This document shows, one piece after another, positions 24,910-33,730 of a stretch of 44,290 nucleotides of DNA. Numbering within the stretch: the first letter of the stretch is position 1; each line of letters opens with the position of its first letter. Source of the stretch: Castellaniella sp049673105 (lineage in GTDB: Bacteria; Pseudomonadota; Gammaproteobacteria; Burkholderiales; Burkholderiaceae_B); the NCBI RefSeq assembly GCF_049673105.1, contig NZ_JBATXG010000031.1, positions 1 through 44,290 of the forward strand, read 5' to 3'. Below the pieces are notes generated by a model. It worked only from the letters and a program-made list of their open reading frames with translations, searched no databases and was not told where the DNA came from. Both the position numbers and the translations under genes were made by a program.

Positions 24910-25797
24910 ATGACAGAACTTTTCGGTGTTCCCATCCAAGCCTTGCTCGGGCAACTGCTGCTCGGCTTGGTCAACGGCTCTTTTTATGCCGTGTTGTCGC
25001 TCGGGCTGGCCATTATTTTCGGCCTGCTCAACATCATCAACTTCACCCACGGCGCCCTCTATATGCTGGGGGCCTTCGTCGCCTGGCTCGGCCTGCAATA
25101 CCTGGGACTGAACTACTGGGTGATGCTGATTCTCTCGCCCATTGTGGTCGGGATATTCGGCATTTTGCTGGAACGCCTGCTGCTGCGACGCCTGTACAAG
25201 CTGGACCCCTTATACGGCCTGCTGCTGACCTTCGGCCTGGCACTGATCATCGAAGGGCTGTTCCGCAGCATCTATGGCGTGTCCGGCCAGCCGTATTCCA
25301 CCCCCGCCCTGCTCTCCGGCGGCGTCAATCTGGGTTTCATGTACCTGCCGATCTACCGCGCCTGGGTCGTGGTGGCATCCGTGCTGGCCTGCATGCTGAC
25401 CTGGTTCCTGATTGAAAAGACCCACCTGGGCGCGCTGCTGCGGGCCGGCACCGAAAACGCCAAGCTCGTCGAGGCCTTCGGCGTCAACGTCCCCTTGATG
25501 ATCTCTCTGACCTTCGGCTTGGGGGTGGGCCTGGCTGCCTTTGCGGGGGTGCTGGCCGCTCCCATCCTGCAAGTGTCGCCGCTGATGGGGTCCAATCTGA
25601 TCATCGTCGTGTTTGCGGTGGTGGTCATTGGCGGCATGGGCTCGATCCTGGGGTCCATCATCACCGGTCTGGGGCTGGGCATCATCGAAGGCTTCACGAA
25701 AGTCTTCTGGCCTGAAGCCTCCAGCACCGTGGTCTTCATCATCATGGTGATCGTGCTGTTGCTGCGCCCGGCGGGGCTGTTCGGGAAAGAATCATGA
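24910..25797 (+). CDS. livH: HAAT ABC permease, LivH-like (system 1)
   Basis: A 295-residue inner-membrane permease with about eight hydrophobic helices. LLGLVNGSFYAVLSLGLAIIFG and NFTHGALYMLGAFVAW are LivH signatures, and AFGVNVPLMISLTFGLGVGLAAFAGVL is the coupling-helix segment. It follows the binding-protein gene after 88 nt and its stop overlaps the livM start (ATGA). It forms the pore with LivM. Confidence 0.92.
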   Translation: MTELFGVPIQALLGQLLLGLVNGSFYAVLSLGLAIIFGLLNIINFTHGALYMLGAFVAWLGLQYLGLNYWVMLILSPIVVGIFGILLERLLLRRLYKLDPLYGLLLTFGLALIIEGLFRSIYGVSGQPYSTPALLSGGVNLGFMYLPIYRAWVVVASVLACMLTWFLIEKTHLGALLRAGTENAKLVEAFGVNVPLMISLTFGLGVGLAAFAGVLAAPILQVSPLMGSNLIIVVFAVVVIGGMGSILGSIITGLGLGIIEGFTKVFWPEASSTVVFIIMVIVLLLRPAGLFGKES

Positions 25798-26771
25798 ATC
25801 GACAACTGCTTGCCTATCTGATCGCCATCGCACTGCTCGCCGCGCTGCCCGAACTGGGCGCCTACCCGATCTTCATCATGAAGGTCATGTGCTATGCCCT
25901 GTTCGCCTGCGCCTTCAACCTGTTGCTGGGCTATACAGGCCTGCTGTCCTTCGGGCATGCGGCCTTCCTGGGCCTGGCCGGCTACGCCTGCGGCCAGGCG
26001 CTCAGCGTCTGGGGCTGGTCGACCTTCAGCGGCCTGCTGTTCGGCACGGCCAGCGCCGCCCTGCTGGGCCTGGTGTTCGGGCTGCTGTCCATCCGACGCA
26101 GCGGCATCTATTTCGCCATGATCACGCTGGCCCTGGCGCAGATGCTGTTCTTCTATTTCCTGCAGGCGCCCTTCACCGGCGGCGAAGACGGCCTGCAGGG
26201 CATTCCGCGCGGCAGCATCCTGGGCCTGGATCTCAGCCAGGACATCAATCTGTACTACGTGGTGATGGCGATCTTCGTACTGGGCTATGCGCTGATCTGG
26301 CGCACAGTGCATTCGCCATTTGGCCAGGCGCTGAAAGCCATCCGCGAAAACGAAGCCCGCATGACCTCTCTGGGGTATCACGTCGACCGCTTCAAGCTTC
26401 TGGCCTTTGTGCTGTCGGCGGCGCTATCCGGCCTGGCCGGCGCCACCAAATCCCTGGTCTTCGTCTCTGCCACGCTGTCGGACGCCACCTGGCAGATGTC
26501 GGGCATGGTGATCCTGATGACGCTGATCGGCGGCATGGGTACCCTGACGGGGCCGGTGCTGGGCGCCGTCATTGTCGTGGCGCTGGAAAACAAGGTGGGC
26601 GACGTCGGACGCTTTCTGATGCAGGAAACCGGCATGACCTGGTTTCGCGTGCTGGGCGAATCCGTCACCATCGTGATCGGCCTGATCTTCGTCATCTGCG
26701 TACTGACTTTCCGCCGGGGCATCATCGGCGAATGGCTGCACCGGCGGCAGCTGCTCAAAGCCAAGACCTGA
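25794..26771 (+). CDS. livM: HAAT ABC permease, LivM-like (system 1)
   Basis: A 325-residue inner-membrane permease. The LivM motif AFNLLLGYTGLLSFGHAAFLGLAGY is near the N-terminus, and AIRENEARMTSLGYHVDRFKLLAFV is the cytoplasmic coupling loop for the ATPase. About nine hydrophobic helices are present. It overlaps livH by 4 nt and ends the operon; a GC-rich hairpin (26845-26870) lies downstream, before the convergent binding-protein gene. Confidence 0.92.
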   Translation: MNRQLLAYLIAIALLAALPELGAYPIFIMKVMCYALFACAFNLLLGYTGLLSFGHAAFLGLAGYACGQALSVWGWSTFSGLLFGTASAALLGLVFGLLSIRRSGIYFAMITLALAQMLFFYFLQAPFTGGEDGLQGIPRGSILGLDLSQDINLYYVVMAIFVLGYALIWRTVHSPFGQALKAIRENEARMTSLGYHVDRFKLLAFVLSAALSGLAGATKSLVFVSATLSDATWQMSGMVILMTLIGGMGTLTGPVLGAVIVVALENKVGDVGRFLMQETGMTWFRVLGESVTIVIGLIFVICVLTFRRGIIGEWLHRRQLLKAKT

Positions 26772-26844
26772 TTCTGCCGAGGGCATCCCAAGCGCTCGCA
26801 AATCTGGAACCGTTTCCGCCGCCAGCCCAACCTGCCGGGGGTGT

Positions 26845-26870
26845 CCGCCGCCAGGCCAGGCTGGCGGCGG
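26845..26870. promoter_or_regulatory. GC-rich hairpin between convergent genes
   Basis: CCGCCGCCAG (26845-26854) and CTGGCGGCGG (26861-26870) form a perfect 10-bp stem with a GCCAGG loop. The left arm is duplicated at 26816-26825, allowing a second pairing. There is no U-run on either strand. It may mark or protect transcript ends of livM and the convergent binding-protein gene. Confidence 0.5.
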
Positions 26871-26879
26871 CCCAGAGAG

Positions 26880-28079
26880 TCAGCCCTTCACCAGCGGGCA
26901 GGCGCTTTCGGACAAAGGCACCGAGACCAGTTCGGCTGGCAGGGTACGCAGGATCCGGTAGTAATCCCACGGCCCTTTGGATTCCGCCGGGGTCTTGACC
27001 TGGACCAGATACATATCGTGGGCCATCCAGCCGTCCTTGCGGACCTCTCCGTGATGCGCAAAGAAGTCTTCGACCGGCAGTTCGCGCATCTTTTCCGCCA
27101 CCGCCTTGCCGTCCGTCGTGCCCGCCGCCTTGACCGCTTTCAGGTAATGCAGCGTGGATGAATACACACCGGCCTGCACCATCCCGGGTTTGCGTTCCGT
27201 CAGTTTTTCAAATTTTGCGGAAAATGCGCGGCTGACATCGTCCCTGTCCCAGTAGAACGGGGTGGTCGCCACCAGGCCCTGCGCCTTTTCCAAACCCAGC
27301 GCATGCACATCGCTGATCACGATGCCCAAGGCCACCAGTTTCTGCCCCCCTTTGGTCAGGCCGAATTCGGCTGCCTGCTTGATGCTGTTGCTGGTATCGG
27401 ACCCTGCATTGGCCAGGGCGACGGCCTGGGCATCAGAGGATTGGGCCTGCAACAGGAAAGAGGCGAAATCCGACGCACCCACCGGATGGAAGACTTCGCC
27501 GACGACCTGGCCGCCATTTTTGGTCACGACCTTGGTCAGGTCCGCCGCCAGTTGCTTGCCATAGGCGTAGTCAGCCCCCAGGATGAACCAGGTCTTGGCG
27601 CCTTCCTTGACCAGGCCGGTGGCGGTTCCCACCGATGAGGCATACGTGTCGAACGTCCAGTGAAAGCCGGTCGGAGAACATGCCTTGCCGGTCAGGGCAG
27701 CCGAAAACGGTCCGGAGGCAATCGTGATCTTGCCCTTTTCCTGGGCCAGCCCCTGCACCGCCAGAGCCACCGCCGAATTGGTCAGATCGCCGATCATCTC
27801 GACATGGTCCAGATCGAACCATTTGCGAGCGACAGACGTGGCGATGTCGGTCTTGTTCTGGTGGTCGGCGGACAACACCTCGATTTTGCGGCCCAGCACC
27901 TCGCCGCCGAAGTCATCCACCGCCATCCGGGCCGCCGTCACCGATGTGGCGCCGCCAAAATCCGAATACAGACCGGACTGATCGTTCAGGATGCCGATGC
28001 GCAGGGGCTCGGCTGCACCGGCGAACTGGGGAATCGCCGCAGAAATCGCCAGACACAGCAACAGCTTCTTCATTTTCAT
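26880..28079 (-). CDS. Periplasmic substrate-binding protein, paralogue of system 1 protein
   Basis: A 399-residue binding protein with a signal peptide ending near residue 22 (FAGA before AEPLRIG). It matches the protein at 23610-24821 along its length: HQNKTDIATSVARKWFD, SSFLL-like ASFLLQAQSS, ISDVHALGLEKAQGL, HDMYLVQVK, GPWDYYRILRTLPAE and the terminal CPLVKG, including both cysteines. It has its own AGGGAGG ribosome-binding site and lies 123 nt after the ATPase that ends system 2, on the same strand, so it may be cotranscribed with system 2 while being related to system 1. It lacks a cognate membrane part of its own. Confidence 0.9.
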   Translation of the reverse strand: MKMKKLLLCLAISAAIPQFAGAAEPLRIGILNDQSGLYSDFGGATSVTAARMAVDDFGGEVLGRKIEVLSADHQNKTDIATSVARKWFDLDHVEMIGDLTNSAVALAVQGLAQEKGKITIASGPFSAALTGKACSPTGFHWTFDTYASSVGTATGLVKEGAKTWFILGADYAYGKQLAADLTKVVTKNGGQVVGEVFHPVGASDFASFLLQAQSSDAQAVALANAGSDTSNSIKQAAEFGLTKGGQKLVALGIVISDVHALGLEKAQGLVATTPFYWDRDDVSRAFSAKFEKLTERKPGMVQAGVYSSTLHYLKAVKAAGTTDGKAVAEKMRELPVEDFFAHHGEVRKDGWMAHDMYLVQVKTPAESKGPWDYYRILRTLPAELVSVPLSESACPLVKG

Positions 28080-28202
28080 GGAATGCCTCCCTTGATTATG
28101 CTTGTGTGTTGCGTAGCCCTGGACACAGGATCAGGATACCCCGAGCGGGCTGCCCTTCGAGCGTATCGCCGGTGCTGCGGGCGCGTCAATGCGATAGAAC
28201 CC

Positions 28203-28964
28203 TCAAGATTTCTGTGGCGCTCCAGAAAGCCCTAGATAGCTTTCTATGACTCGGGGGTGGCCGGCCAGCATCGAGGCGGCGCCATGCAAAACGACAGACC
28301 CGGTTTCCAGGACGTAGCCGGCGTCGGCCACGTGCAGGGCTGCCCGCGCGTTCTGTTCGACCAGCAGGATGGAAACCCCGGTGCGGCGCAGCTTAGCGAT
28401 GATCTGGAAGATTTCCCGCACGACGCGGGGCGCGAGTCCCAGGCTGGGTTCGTCCAGCATCAACAAGGATGGCCGGGCCATCAGGGCGCGGCCCACCGCC
28501 AGCATCTGCCGCTCGCCCCCGGACAGGGTTCCCGCCGCCTGGTCGGCCCGTTCGCGCAAGCGCGGAAACAAGGCGTAGACCTCGTCCAGCGTATCCCGCC
28601 ACCCGCGCACACCCGCCCGATACAGGCGGAACCCGCCCAGCAGCAGATTGTCGTGCACCGACATGCTGGCGAAAAGTTCACGCCGTTCGGGCACCAGGGT
28701 CAGCCCCAAGCCTACCCGGCGTTCGATGTCCCAATCCTGGATGGCCTGCCCCTGGAACAGCACCTGGCCCTGGCTATGTCCGCGCTGCGGCAAAGCTCCC
28801 ATCAGGGCATTGAGCAGAGTCGATTTCCCGGCTCCGTTGGCGCCGATGACCGTCACGATCTGGCCCCGCCCGACCGTCAGATCCAGCGGATCCAGCGCGG
28901 CGACCTTGCCGTACTGCGCCGACAGCCCCTGGACCGACAGAATGGTCTCTGAATCCACCGTCAC
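28203..28964 (-). CDS. livF: HAAT ABC transporter ATPase, LivF-like (system 2)
   Basis: A 253-residue LivF-like ATPase with a normal Walker A GANGAGKST, signature LSGGERQML, Walker B LLMLDEPSLGLAP and LLVEQNARAALHVAD. Its start overlaps the end of the upstream permease-ATPase fusion (4 nt). The strict LivF form, with VPERRELFASMSV, distinguishes it from the fused LivG domain. It is the last gene of system 2 unless the downstream binding protein is cotranscribed. Confidence 0.92.
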   Translation of the reverse strand: MTVDSETILSVQGLSAQYGKVAALDPLDLTVGRGQIVTVIGANGAGKSTLLNALMGALPQRGHSQGQVLFQGQAIQDWDIERRVGLGLTLVPERRELFASMSVHDNLLLGGFRLYRAGVRGWRDTLDEVYALFPRLRERADQAAGTLSGGERQMLAVGRALMARPSLLMLDEPSLGLAPRVVREIFQIIAKLRRTGVSILLVEQNARAALHVADAGYVLETGSVVLHGAASMLAGHPRVIESYLGLSGAPQKS

Positions 28965-30814
28965 GACACGGCCTCCCGAGGCAGGCCGACGGCGGAATCC
29001 GCCGCCGGCACGGCGACATCCCAGTCATCGTCGAGACCGCCCAGATAGGCTTCCAGCACGGCGGGATTGGTCTGGATGTCCGCCGGCACGCCTTCCGCCA
29101 ACTGGGTGCCGAAATCCATGACCAGCAGATGATCGGTCAATTTCATAACGAAATCCATATCGTGTTCCACCAGCAGCAGGCTCATGCCCTCGCGGCGCAG
29201 TTGATCCAGCACGGCGGCCAGCGCCTGCTTTTCCTGATAACGCAGACCGGCAGCCGGTTCATCCAGCAACAGCAGCAGGGGATCGCCGCACAGGGCGCGG
29301 GCGATTTCCACGATGCGCTGGCGGCCCAGCGGCAGGCTGCCGGCAGGCTGATGCATGACATCGCCCAGGCCGACCCGTTCCAGCTGACGCGCGGCCTCTT
29401 GCAGCAGCGACGCTTCGCTCGCCCGATCCAGCCGCAAGGCGGCTGCGAGCACGCCGGCCCGGCTGCGCAAATGCGCGCCCAAGGCGACGTTGTCCAGCAC
29501 CGTCATGTCCGGCAGCAACTGCACGTGCTGAAAGCTGCGCGCCAGGCCCCGGCGGGCGATGTCATGGGCCGGGCGACCGTCAATGCGGTCGCCCATGAAC
29601 CGCACCTGACCGCCGCTCAGCGGCGTCACCCCGCTGAGCAGATTGAAGGTCGTGCTCTTGCCCGCGCCATTGGGGCCGATCAGCCCCATGATCTCGCCGG
29701 CCCGCAACTGAAAGCTGATGTCGTTCACCGCGACCAGTCCGCCGAATTCCTTGCGCACCCGGTCGACGTCCAGCACAAGCTGCCCGGACGGCGGCAAGGC
29801 GCGCCGCGGCAGATCGGCTGCCCTGCCCGGCTGCTGCCGATCCGGCACTCCGGCAGGCAGCCACCTGCCCAGCCATTGCCCAATCCGCGCCAGCACCGGC
29901 CACAGGCCGTCGCGAGCATATTGCAGCACCAGAATCATCAGCACGCCAAATGCCAGCAGTTCCAGGTTGACGCCGGTGCCGACCAGTTTGGGCAGCACGT
30001 TCTGCAGTTGGTCCTTCAGGATCAGCACCGCCGCCGTGCCGGCGACCGCCCCCCAGACGCTGCCGGCGCCGCCCACCACCGCCATGAACAGGTATTCGAT
30101 GCCATAACCCAGGCCAAAGGGGCTGGGGCTGACGGCCCGCTGCATATGCGCATACAACCAGCCGGACACACTGCCCAGCAAGGCGGCATAGACAAAGATC
30201 ACCACCTTGTAATGCGCCAGATCGACGCCAAAGGATTCCGCCATCGAGCCGCTGCGCAAGGCGCGGATGGCACGCCCCGCACGGGAATCCAGCAGATTAT
30301 GCGTGGCCCACAGCGCCAGCAGCAGCACCAGCCAGATCAGCAGGTACATGGACTCGCTGGCCGCCAGCGACCAGCCGCCCAGCATCAGCGGCGGAATGCC
30401 GGCGATCCCGTCATAGCGTCCCAGAAAATCCAGATTGCCGTACAGGTAGTACAAGGCCAGACACCAGGCCAGCGTGCACAGCGGCAGATAGTGCCCGGAC
30501 AGACGCAAGGTGATGACGCCCAGCCCATAGGCCACCAGACAGGTCAGCAGCAGGCCGGCCAGCAGGCCCAGCCAGGGCGAGACCCCCATGGCCGTCGTCA
30601 GCCAGGCGGTGGCATACGCGCCCAAGCCGACAAAAGCGGACTGTCCGAAGGACGTCAGCCCGCCCACACCGGTCAGCAGGACCAGCCCCAGGACCACCAG
30701 ACTGTACAGCCCGATGTAATTCATCTGCGTGATCCAGAACGCCGGCACCCCCGGTATCCAGGGCAGCAGCGCCAGGACCAGCAGCGCCAGCCCCTTTATC
30801 CAGAAACGATGCAT
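28961..30814 (-). CDS. Fused LivM permease - LivG ATPase (system 2)
   Basis: A 617-residue fusion. Residues 1 to about 310 are a LivM-like permease with eight or nine membrane helices (LTGVGGLTSFGQSAFVGLGAY near residue 50-70, a coupling segment AIRALRSGSMAESFGVDLAHYK). After a linker of about 35 polar residues comes a LivG ATPase with Walker A GPNGAGKST near residue 380, the variant signature LPLGRQRIVEIARAL and Walker B LLLLLDEPAAGLR, then LLVEHDMDFV. The frame opens earlier, but MHRFWIKGLALL with AGGAGG 9 nt ahead fits, 4 nt after the upstream permease stop. Such fusions occur in this transporter class. Confidence 0.92.
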   Translation of the reverse strand: MHRFWIKGLALLVLALLPWIPGVPAFWITQMNYIGLYSLVVLGLVLLTGVGGLTSFGQSAFVGLGAYATAWLTTAMGVSPWLGLLAGLLLTCLVAYGLGVITLRLSGHYLPLCTLAWCLALYYLYGNLDFLGRYDGIAGIPPLMLGGWSLAASESMYLLIWLVLLLALWATHNLLDSRAGRAIRALRSGSMAESFGVDLAHYKVVIFVYAALLGSVSGWLYAHMQRAVSPSPFGLGYGIEYLFMAVVGGAGSVWGAVAGTAAVLILKDQLQNVLPKLVGTGVNLELLAFGVLMILVLQYARDGLWPVLARIGQWLGRWLPAGVPDRQQPGRAADLPRRALPPSGQLVLDVDRVRKEFGGLVAVNDISFQLRAGEIMGLIGPNGAGKSTTFNLLSGVTPLSGGQVRFMGDRIDGRPAHDIARRGLARSFQHVQLLPDMTVLDNVALGAHLRSRAGVLAAALRLDRASEASLLQEAARQLERVGLGDVMHQPAGSLPLGRQRIVEIARALCGDPLLLLLDEPAAGLRYQEKQALAAVLDQLRREGMSLLLVEHDMDFVMKLTDHLLVMDFGTQLAEGVPADIQTNPAVLEAYLGGLDDDWDVAVPAADSAVGLPREAVS

Positions 30815-30818
30815 GGAA

Positions 30819-31856
30819 TCAGTCCTCCTCGTCCAGCTGCACACTGCCGAACGAGCGCCACAGCAGCACCGGAATGATCAGCGTGAACACGATCGCTTCC
30901 TTGAAGGGGCTGGCCCAGAACGAAGAGAATGCTTCCAGCACACCGACGAACAGAGCGCCTGCCGCTGCCACGGGGTAGCTGGCCAAGCCGCCGAAAATGG
31001 CGGCGACAAAGCCTTTCAGGCCGATCAGAAAACCGGTGTCGTAGTAAATGGTCGTCATGGCGGCGATCAGCATGCCGGACAGCGCGCCGATCGCAGCCGC
31101 CAACGTGAACGTCAGACTGCCCGCCACCCGCGTGCTGATACCGACCAGCCGGGCGCCTCGGCGGTTGACGGCGGTGGCCCGCAGAGCGCGGCCATACAGA
31201 GTGCGGCTGAAAAACAGCCACAGCGCAAGAATCAATACAGCGCACAGCCCCAGCACGACAAAGGTCTGGGCAGTCCATTCCACCGGACCGATCTGCACGC
31301 TGCCCTCGACCAGCGCCGGCACGCGCCAGCCCTCGGCGCCGAAAAACAGCAGGCCCAGGCCGGTCAGCGCAAAATGCACCGCCACGGAAATGATGAGCAG
31401 CACCAGTACGCTGGCCTGCTCCACCGACTGATAGACCAGGCGATAGATCATCGGCCCCATGGGAATGACCAGCATCAGGGCAAACAAGACCTGCACCGGC
31501 AAAGGCACCCCTGCCCCGGCCACCTGGGGAGCCAGCGCCAGCAAGACCAGCGGCAAGGCCAAGGCCCAGGCCAAGGTGCGCCCATACCCGCGCCACTGAT
31601 GCGCGCGCCAGGCTGAGACAGCCTCGGCCAGACAGACCAGACCGCCCAGCAACACCAGCAAATACGCCGTGCCGGGTACCCTGCCATTGGCCAGGAAAGC
31701 CAGCGACAGCGCCCCGAACGTGACGAATTCTCCTTGCGGGATCAGAATCACTCTGGTCACCAGGAACACCAGCACCAGCGCCAGCCCGAGCAAGGCATAG
31801 ATGGCGCCATTCAGGATGCCGTCCTGCAGCAGAATCAGGGCAATCGTCAGATCCAC
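30819..31856 (-). CDS. livH: HAAT ABC permease, LivH-like, enlarged (system 2)
   Basis: A 345-residue permease. LQDGILNGAIYALLGLALVLVF and QGEFVTFGALSLAFLANG are LivH segments, and the C-terminal GLKGFVAAIFGGLASYPVAAAGAL is conserved. It is about 50 residues longer than usual because extra hydrophobic helices (AWALALPLVLLALAPQV and neighbours, about residues 60-130) are inserted after the second helix pair. The start chosen is GTG 31854-31856 with CGGAG upstream; an earlier start would overlap the binding-protein gene. It is followed after 4 nt by the fusion gene. Confidence 0.86.
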   Translation of the reverse strand: MDLTIALILLQDGILNGAIYALLGLALVLVFLVTRVILIPQGEFVTFGALSLAFLANGRVPGTAYLLVLLGGLVCLAEAVSAWRAHQWRGYGRTLAWALALPLVLLALAPQVAGAGVPLPVQVLFALMLVIPMGPMIYRLVYQSVEQASVLVLLIISVAVHFALTGLGLLFFGAEGWRVPALVEGSVQIGPVEWTAQTFVVLGLCAVLILALWLFFSRTLYGRALRATAVNRRGARLVGISTRVAGSLTFTLAAAIGALSGMLIAAMTTIYYDTGFLIGLKGFVAAIFGGLASYPVAAAGALFVGVLEAFSSFWASPFKEAIVFTLIIPVLLWRSFGSVQLDEED

Positions 31857-31893
31857 GCCAGCTCCGTGCGCTTGCAGCCAACCATCATCATGT

Positions 31894-33063
31894 TCACAGA
31901 TCCGGCTGATAGGTCCATTTGCCATCGACGACTTTGACCATGACCCGGCCACGCGTGTCCAGGCCTGCGTGGTCGGTCGGGCTCATGGTGAAGATCCCCT
32001 GGGAAGCCGGCAGTTCCTTGACCTGTTCCAAGGCGTCGCGCAGCGCTGCGCGGAATTCCGCCGTACCCGGCTTGGCCCCGGTCTTCAGGGCGCGCGGGAT
32101 CGCGTCGTTGATCAGCTGGCCCGCATCCCACATGTGGCCGCCGAAGGTGTTCGTGGTCCCGGCGCCGTACTTGCCCTCGTAGGCCTGCACGTACACCAGG
32201 GCGCTCTTTTTCACGGGATTGCTGTCGGGCAGCTGTTCCGCCACCAGCAGCGGGCCGGCGGGCAGGATCATGCCGTTGCAGGCCTTGCCGCAGACCCGCA
32301 GCACGTCGCTGTTGGCTGCGCCGTGGGTCTGGTAGATCTGGCCCTTGTAGCCACGCTCGACCAGTTCGCGCTGCGGCAGCGCCACCGGCGTGCCCGACGC
32401 AGCAATCAGAATGCCATCCGGTTTGGCGGACAGCAGCTTCAGCACCTGGCCCGTCACGCTGGTGTCGGGTCGGGCGAAGCGTTCCGCAGCCACGACTTTA
32501 ATGCCCTTGGCTTCTGCCGCAGCCTTCATTTCCTGCAGCCAACCATCGCCGTAGGCATCGCTAAAGCCAATAAAGCCCAGCGTTTTCACGTTCTGTTTGA
32601 CCATCGCGTCGGCCAAGGCGCCGGCCATCAGCGCATCGTTTTGCGGAGTCTTGAAAATCCATTTGCGCGGGCCTTCCACCGGCTCGACCAGCTTGGCATT
32701 GGCCGCCACGCTGATCATGGGCGTCCCGGTTTCCGCCGCCACGTCCGACATGGCCAACGAGGCGGGCGTCACCGAGGTGCCGAGCACCACGTCCACCTGA
32801 TCATCCGCCGTGAACTTACGGATGTTCTTGACCGCCTGCGTGGTATCCGTGGCATCGTCCAGGATGATGTACTGCACGGATTCGCCGCCGATCTGCGTGG
32901 GCAGCAGCGCAACCGTGTCCCGTTCCGGGATCCCCAGTGAAGCCGCCGGCCCGGTGGCCGATACGGTCACGCCGACCTTGATCTGAGCAGTGGCGGCCAG
33001 CGGCAAGGCAGCCAGCAGGGCGGCAACCCCCACAGTCAGCCGAAAGGAACGGGTAGATATCAT
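31894..33063 (-). CDS. Periplasmic substrate-binding protein of HAAT system 2
   Basis: A 389-residue binding protein with a signal peptide ending near residue 26 (AATA before QIKVGV). TVSATGPAASLGIPERDTV is the start of the LivK-like fold, and TLGFIGFSDAYGDGWLQ and AHG-type THGAANSD stretches line the two lobes. A cysteine pair is in RVCGKACNG. It differs clearly from the other two binding proteins in the window and is the first gene of the system 2 operon. GGAG lies 7 nt before its ATG. The ligand is unknown. Confidence 0.9.
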   Translation of the reverse strand: MISTRSFRLTVGVAALLAALPLAATAQIKVGVTVSATGPAASLGIPERDTVALLPTQIGGESVQYIILDDATDTTQAVKNIRKFTADDQVDVVLGTSVTPASLAMSDVAAETGTPMISVAANAKLVEPVEGPRKWIFKTPQNDALMAGALADAMVKQNVKTLGFIGFSDAYGDGWLQEMKAAAEAKGIKVVAAERFARPDTSVTGQVLKLLSAKPDGILIAASGTPVALPQRELVERGYKGQIYQTHGAANSDVLRVCGKACNGMILPAGPLLVAEQLPDSNPVKKSALVYVQAYEGKYGAGTTNTFGGHMWDAGQLINDAIPRALKTGAKPGTAEFRAALRDALEQVKELPASQGIFTMSPTDHAGLDTRGRVMVKVVDGKWTYQPDL

Positions 33064-33334
33064 GGTGGTCTCCGTGTAGTTGAGCGCTGCAATAGCGGAT
33101 CAAAATTTTCTATCGGGTGGTTTTATGCAATCCCTGATGACAAATCCGCCCGTTTTCAGCATGAATCATAACTGCGCGCCATATTATCTCAGGCACACGC
33201 AATTTGCTGCTGAATATCGGCAAAAAACCCGACGGCCGCCAAAATGAAACCCAAGATGACAAGCCAGGGACAGCGCCGGAAAAGTCGTTTAAGATAAGCA
33301 AGTTACTGATTTAGAGACCGAATACTGGCTTTCC
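33064..33334. other. Divergent intergenic region, no gene seen
   Basis: This 271-bp gap separates the system 2 binding-protein gene (minus) from msrB (plus). It is more AT-rich than its surroundings and must contain both promoters, but I find no hexamer pair with good spacing and no strong inverted repeat. Confidence 0.4.
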
Positions 33335-33730
33335 GTGGATAAGGTCACACGCACCGACGCCCAATGGCGTGAACAGCTGACGCCGGACGAGTTCGCCGTC
33401 ACGCGTCTCAAACATACCGAACGTCCGTTCACCGGTCGCTATTGGGATCATTCTCAGGCGGGCACCTACGCTTGCGTGTGCTGCGGTACGCCTTTGTTCG
33501 TTTCCGACGCCAAATTCGACGCCGGTTGCGGCTGGCCCAGCTATTTCGAACCGATCGCCCCGGACCGCATCCGCGAAGAACGCGACACCAGCCACGGTAT
33601 GATCCGCATCGAAACCCTGTGCGCCGCCTGCGGCGCGCATCTGGGCCATGTATTTCCCGACGGCCCCGCGCCGACCGGTCTGCGCTACTGCATCAATTCC
33701 CTTTCACTGACCTTCACTCCGGCCGAATGA
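33335..33730 (+). CDS. msrB: Peptide methionine-R-sulfoxide reductase MsrB
   Basis: A 131-residue selenium-independent MsrB that repairs R-methionine sulfoxide. The zinc ligands are Cys47, Cys50, Cys96 and Cys99, the catalytic cysteine is Cys119 in GLRYCINSLSL, and the resolving residue Cys65 lies in FDAGCGWPSY. Start is a GTG at 33335 (VDKVTRTDAQWREQL). It begins a chain of four genes joined by 4-nt overlaps (msrB, yciB, bolA, parvulin), so all four are translated together. Confidence 0.95.
   Translation: MDKVTRTDAQWREQLTPDEFAVTRLKHTERPFTGRYWDHSQAGTYACVCCGTPLFVSDAKFDAGCGWPSYFEPIAPDRIREERDTSHGMIRIETLCAACGAHLGHVFPDGPAPTGLRYCINSLSLTFTPAE

Noticed and set aside
29129..30877. A 582-codon open frame on the plus strand opposite the permease-ATPase fusion
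   Set aside because: Gln/His-rich shadow frame without domains; the minus-strand frame has clear ABC motifs.
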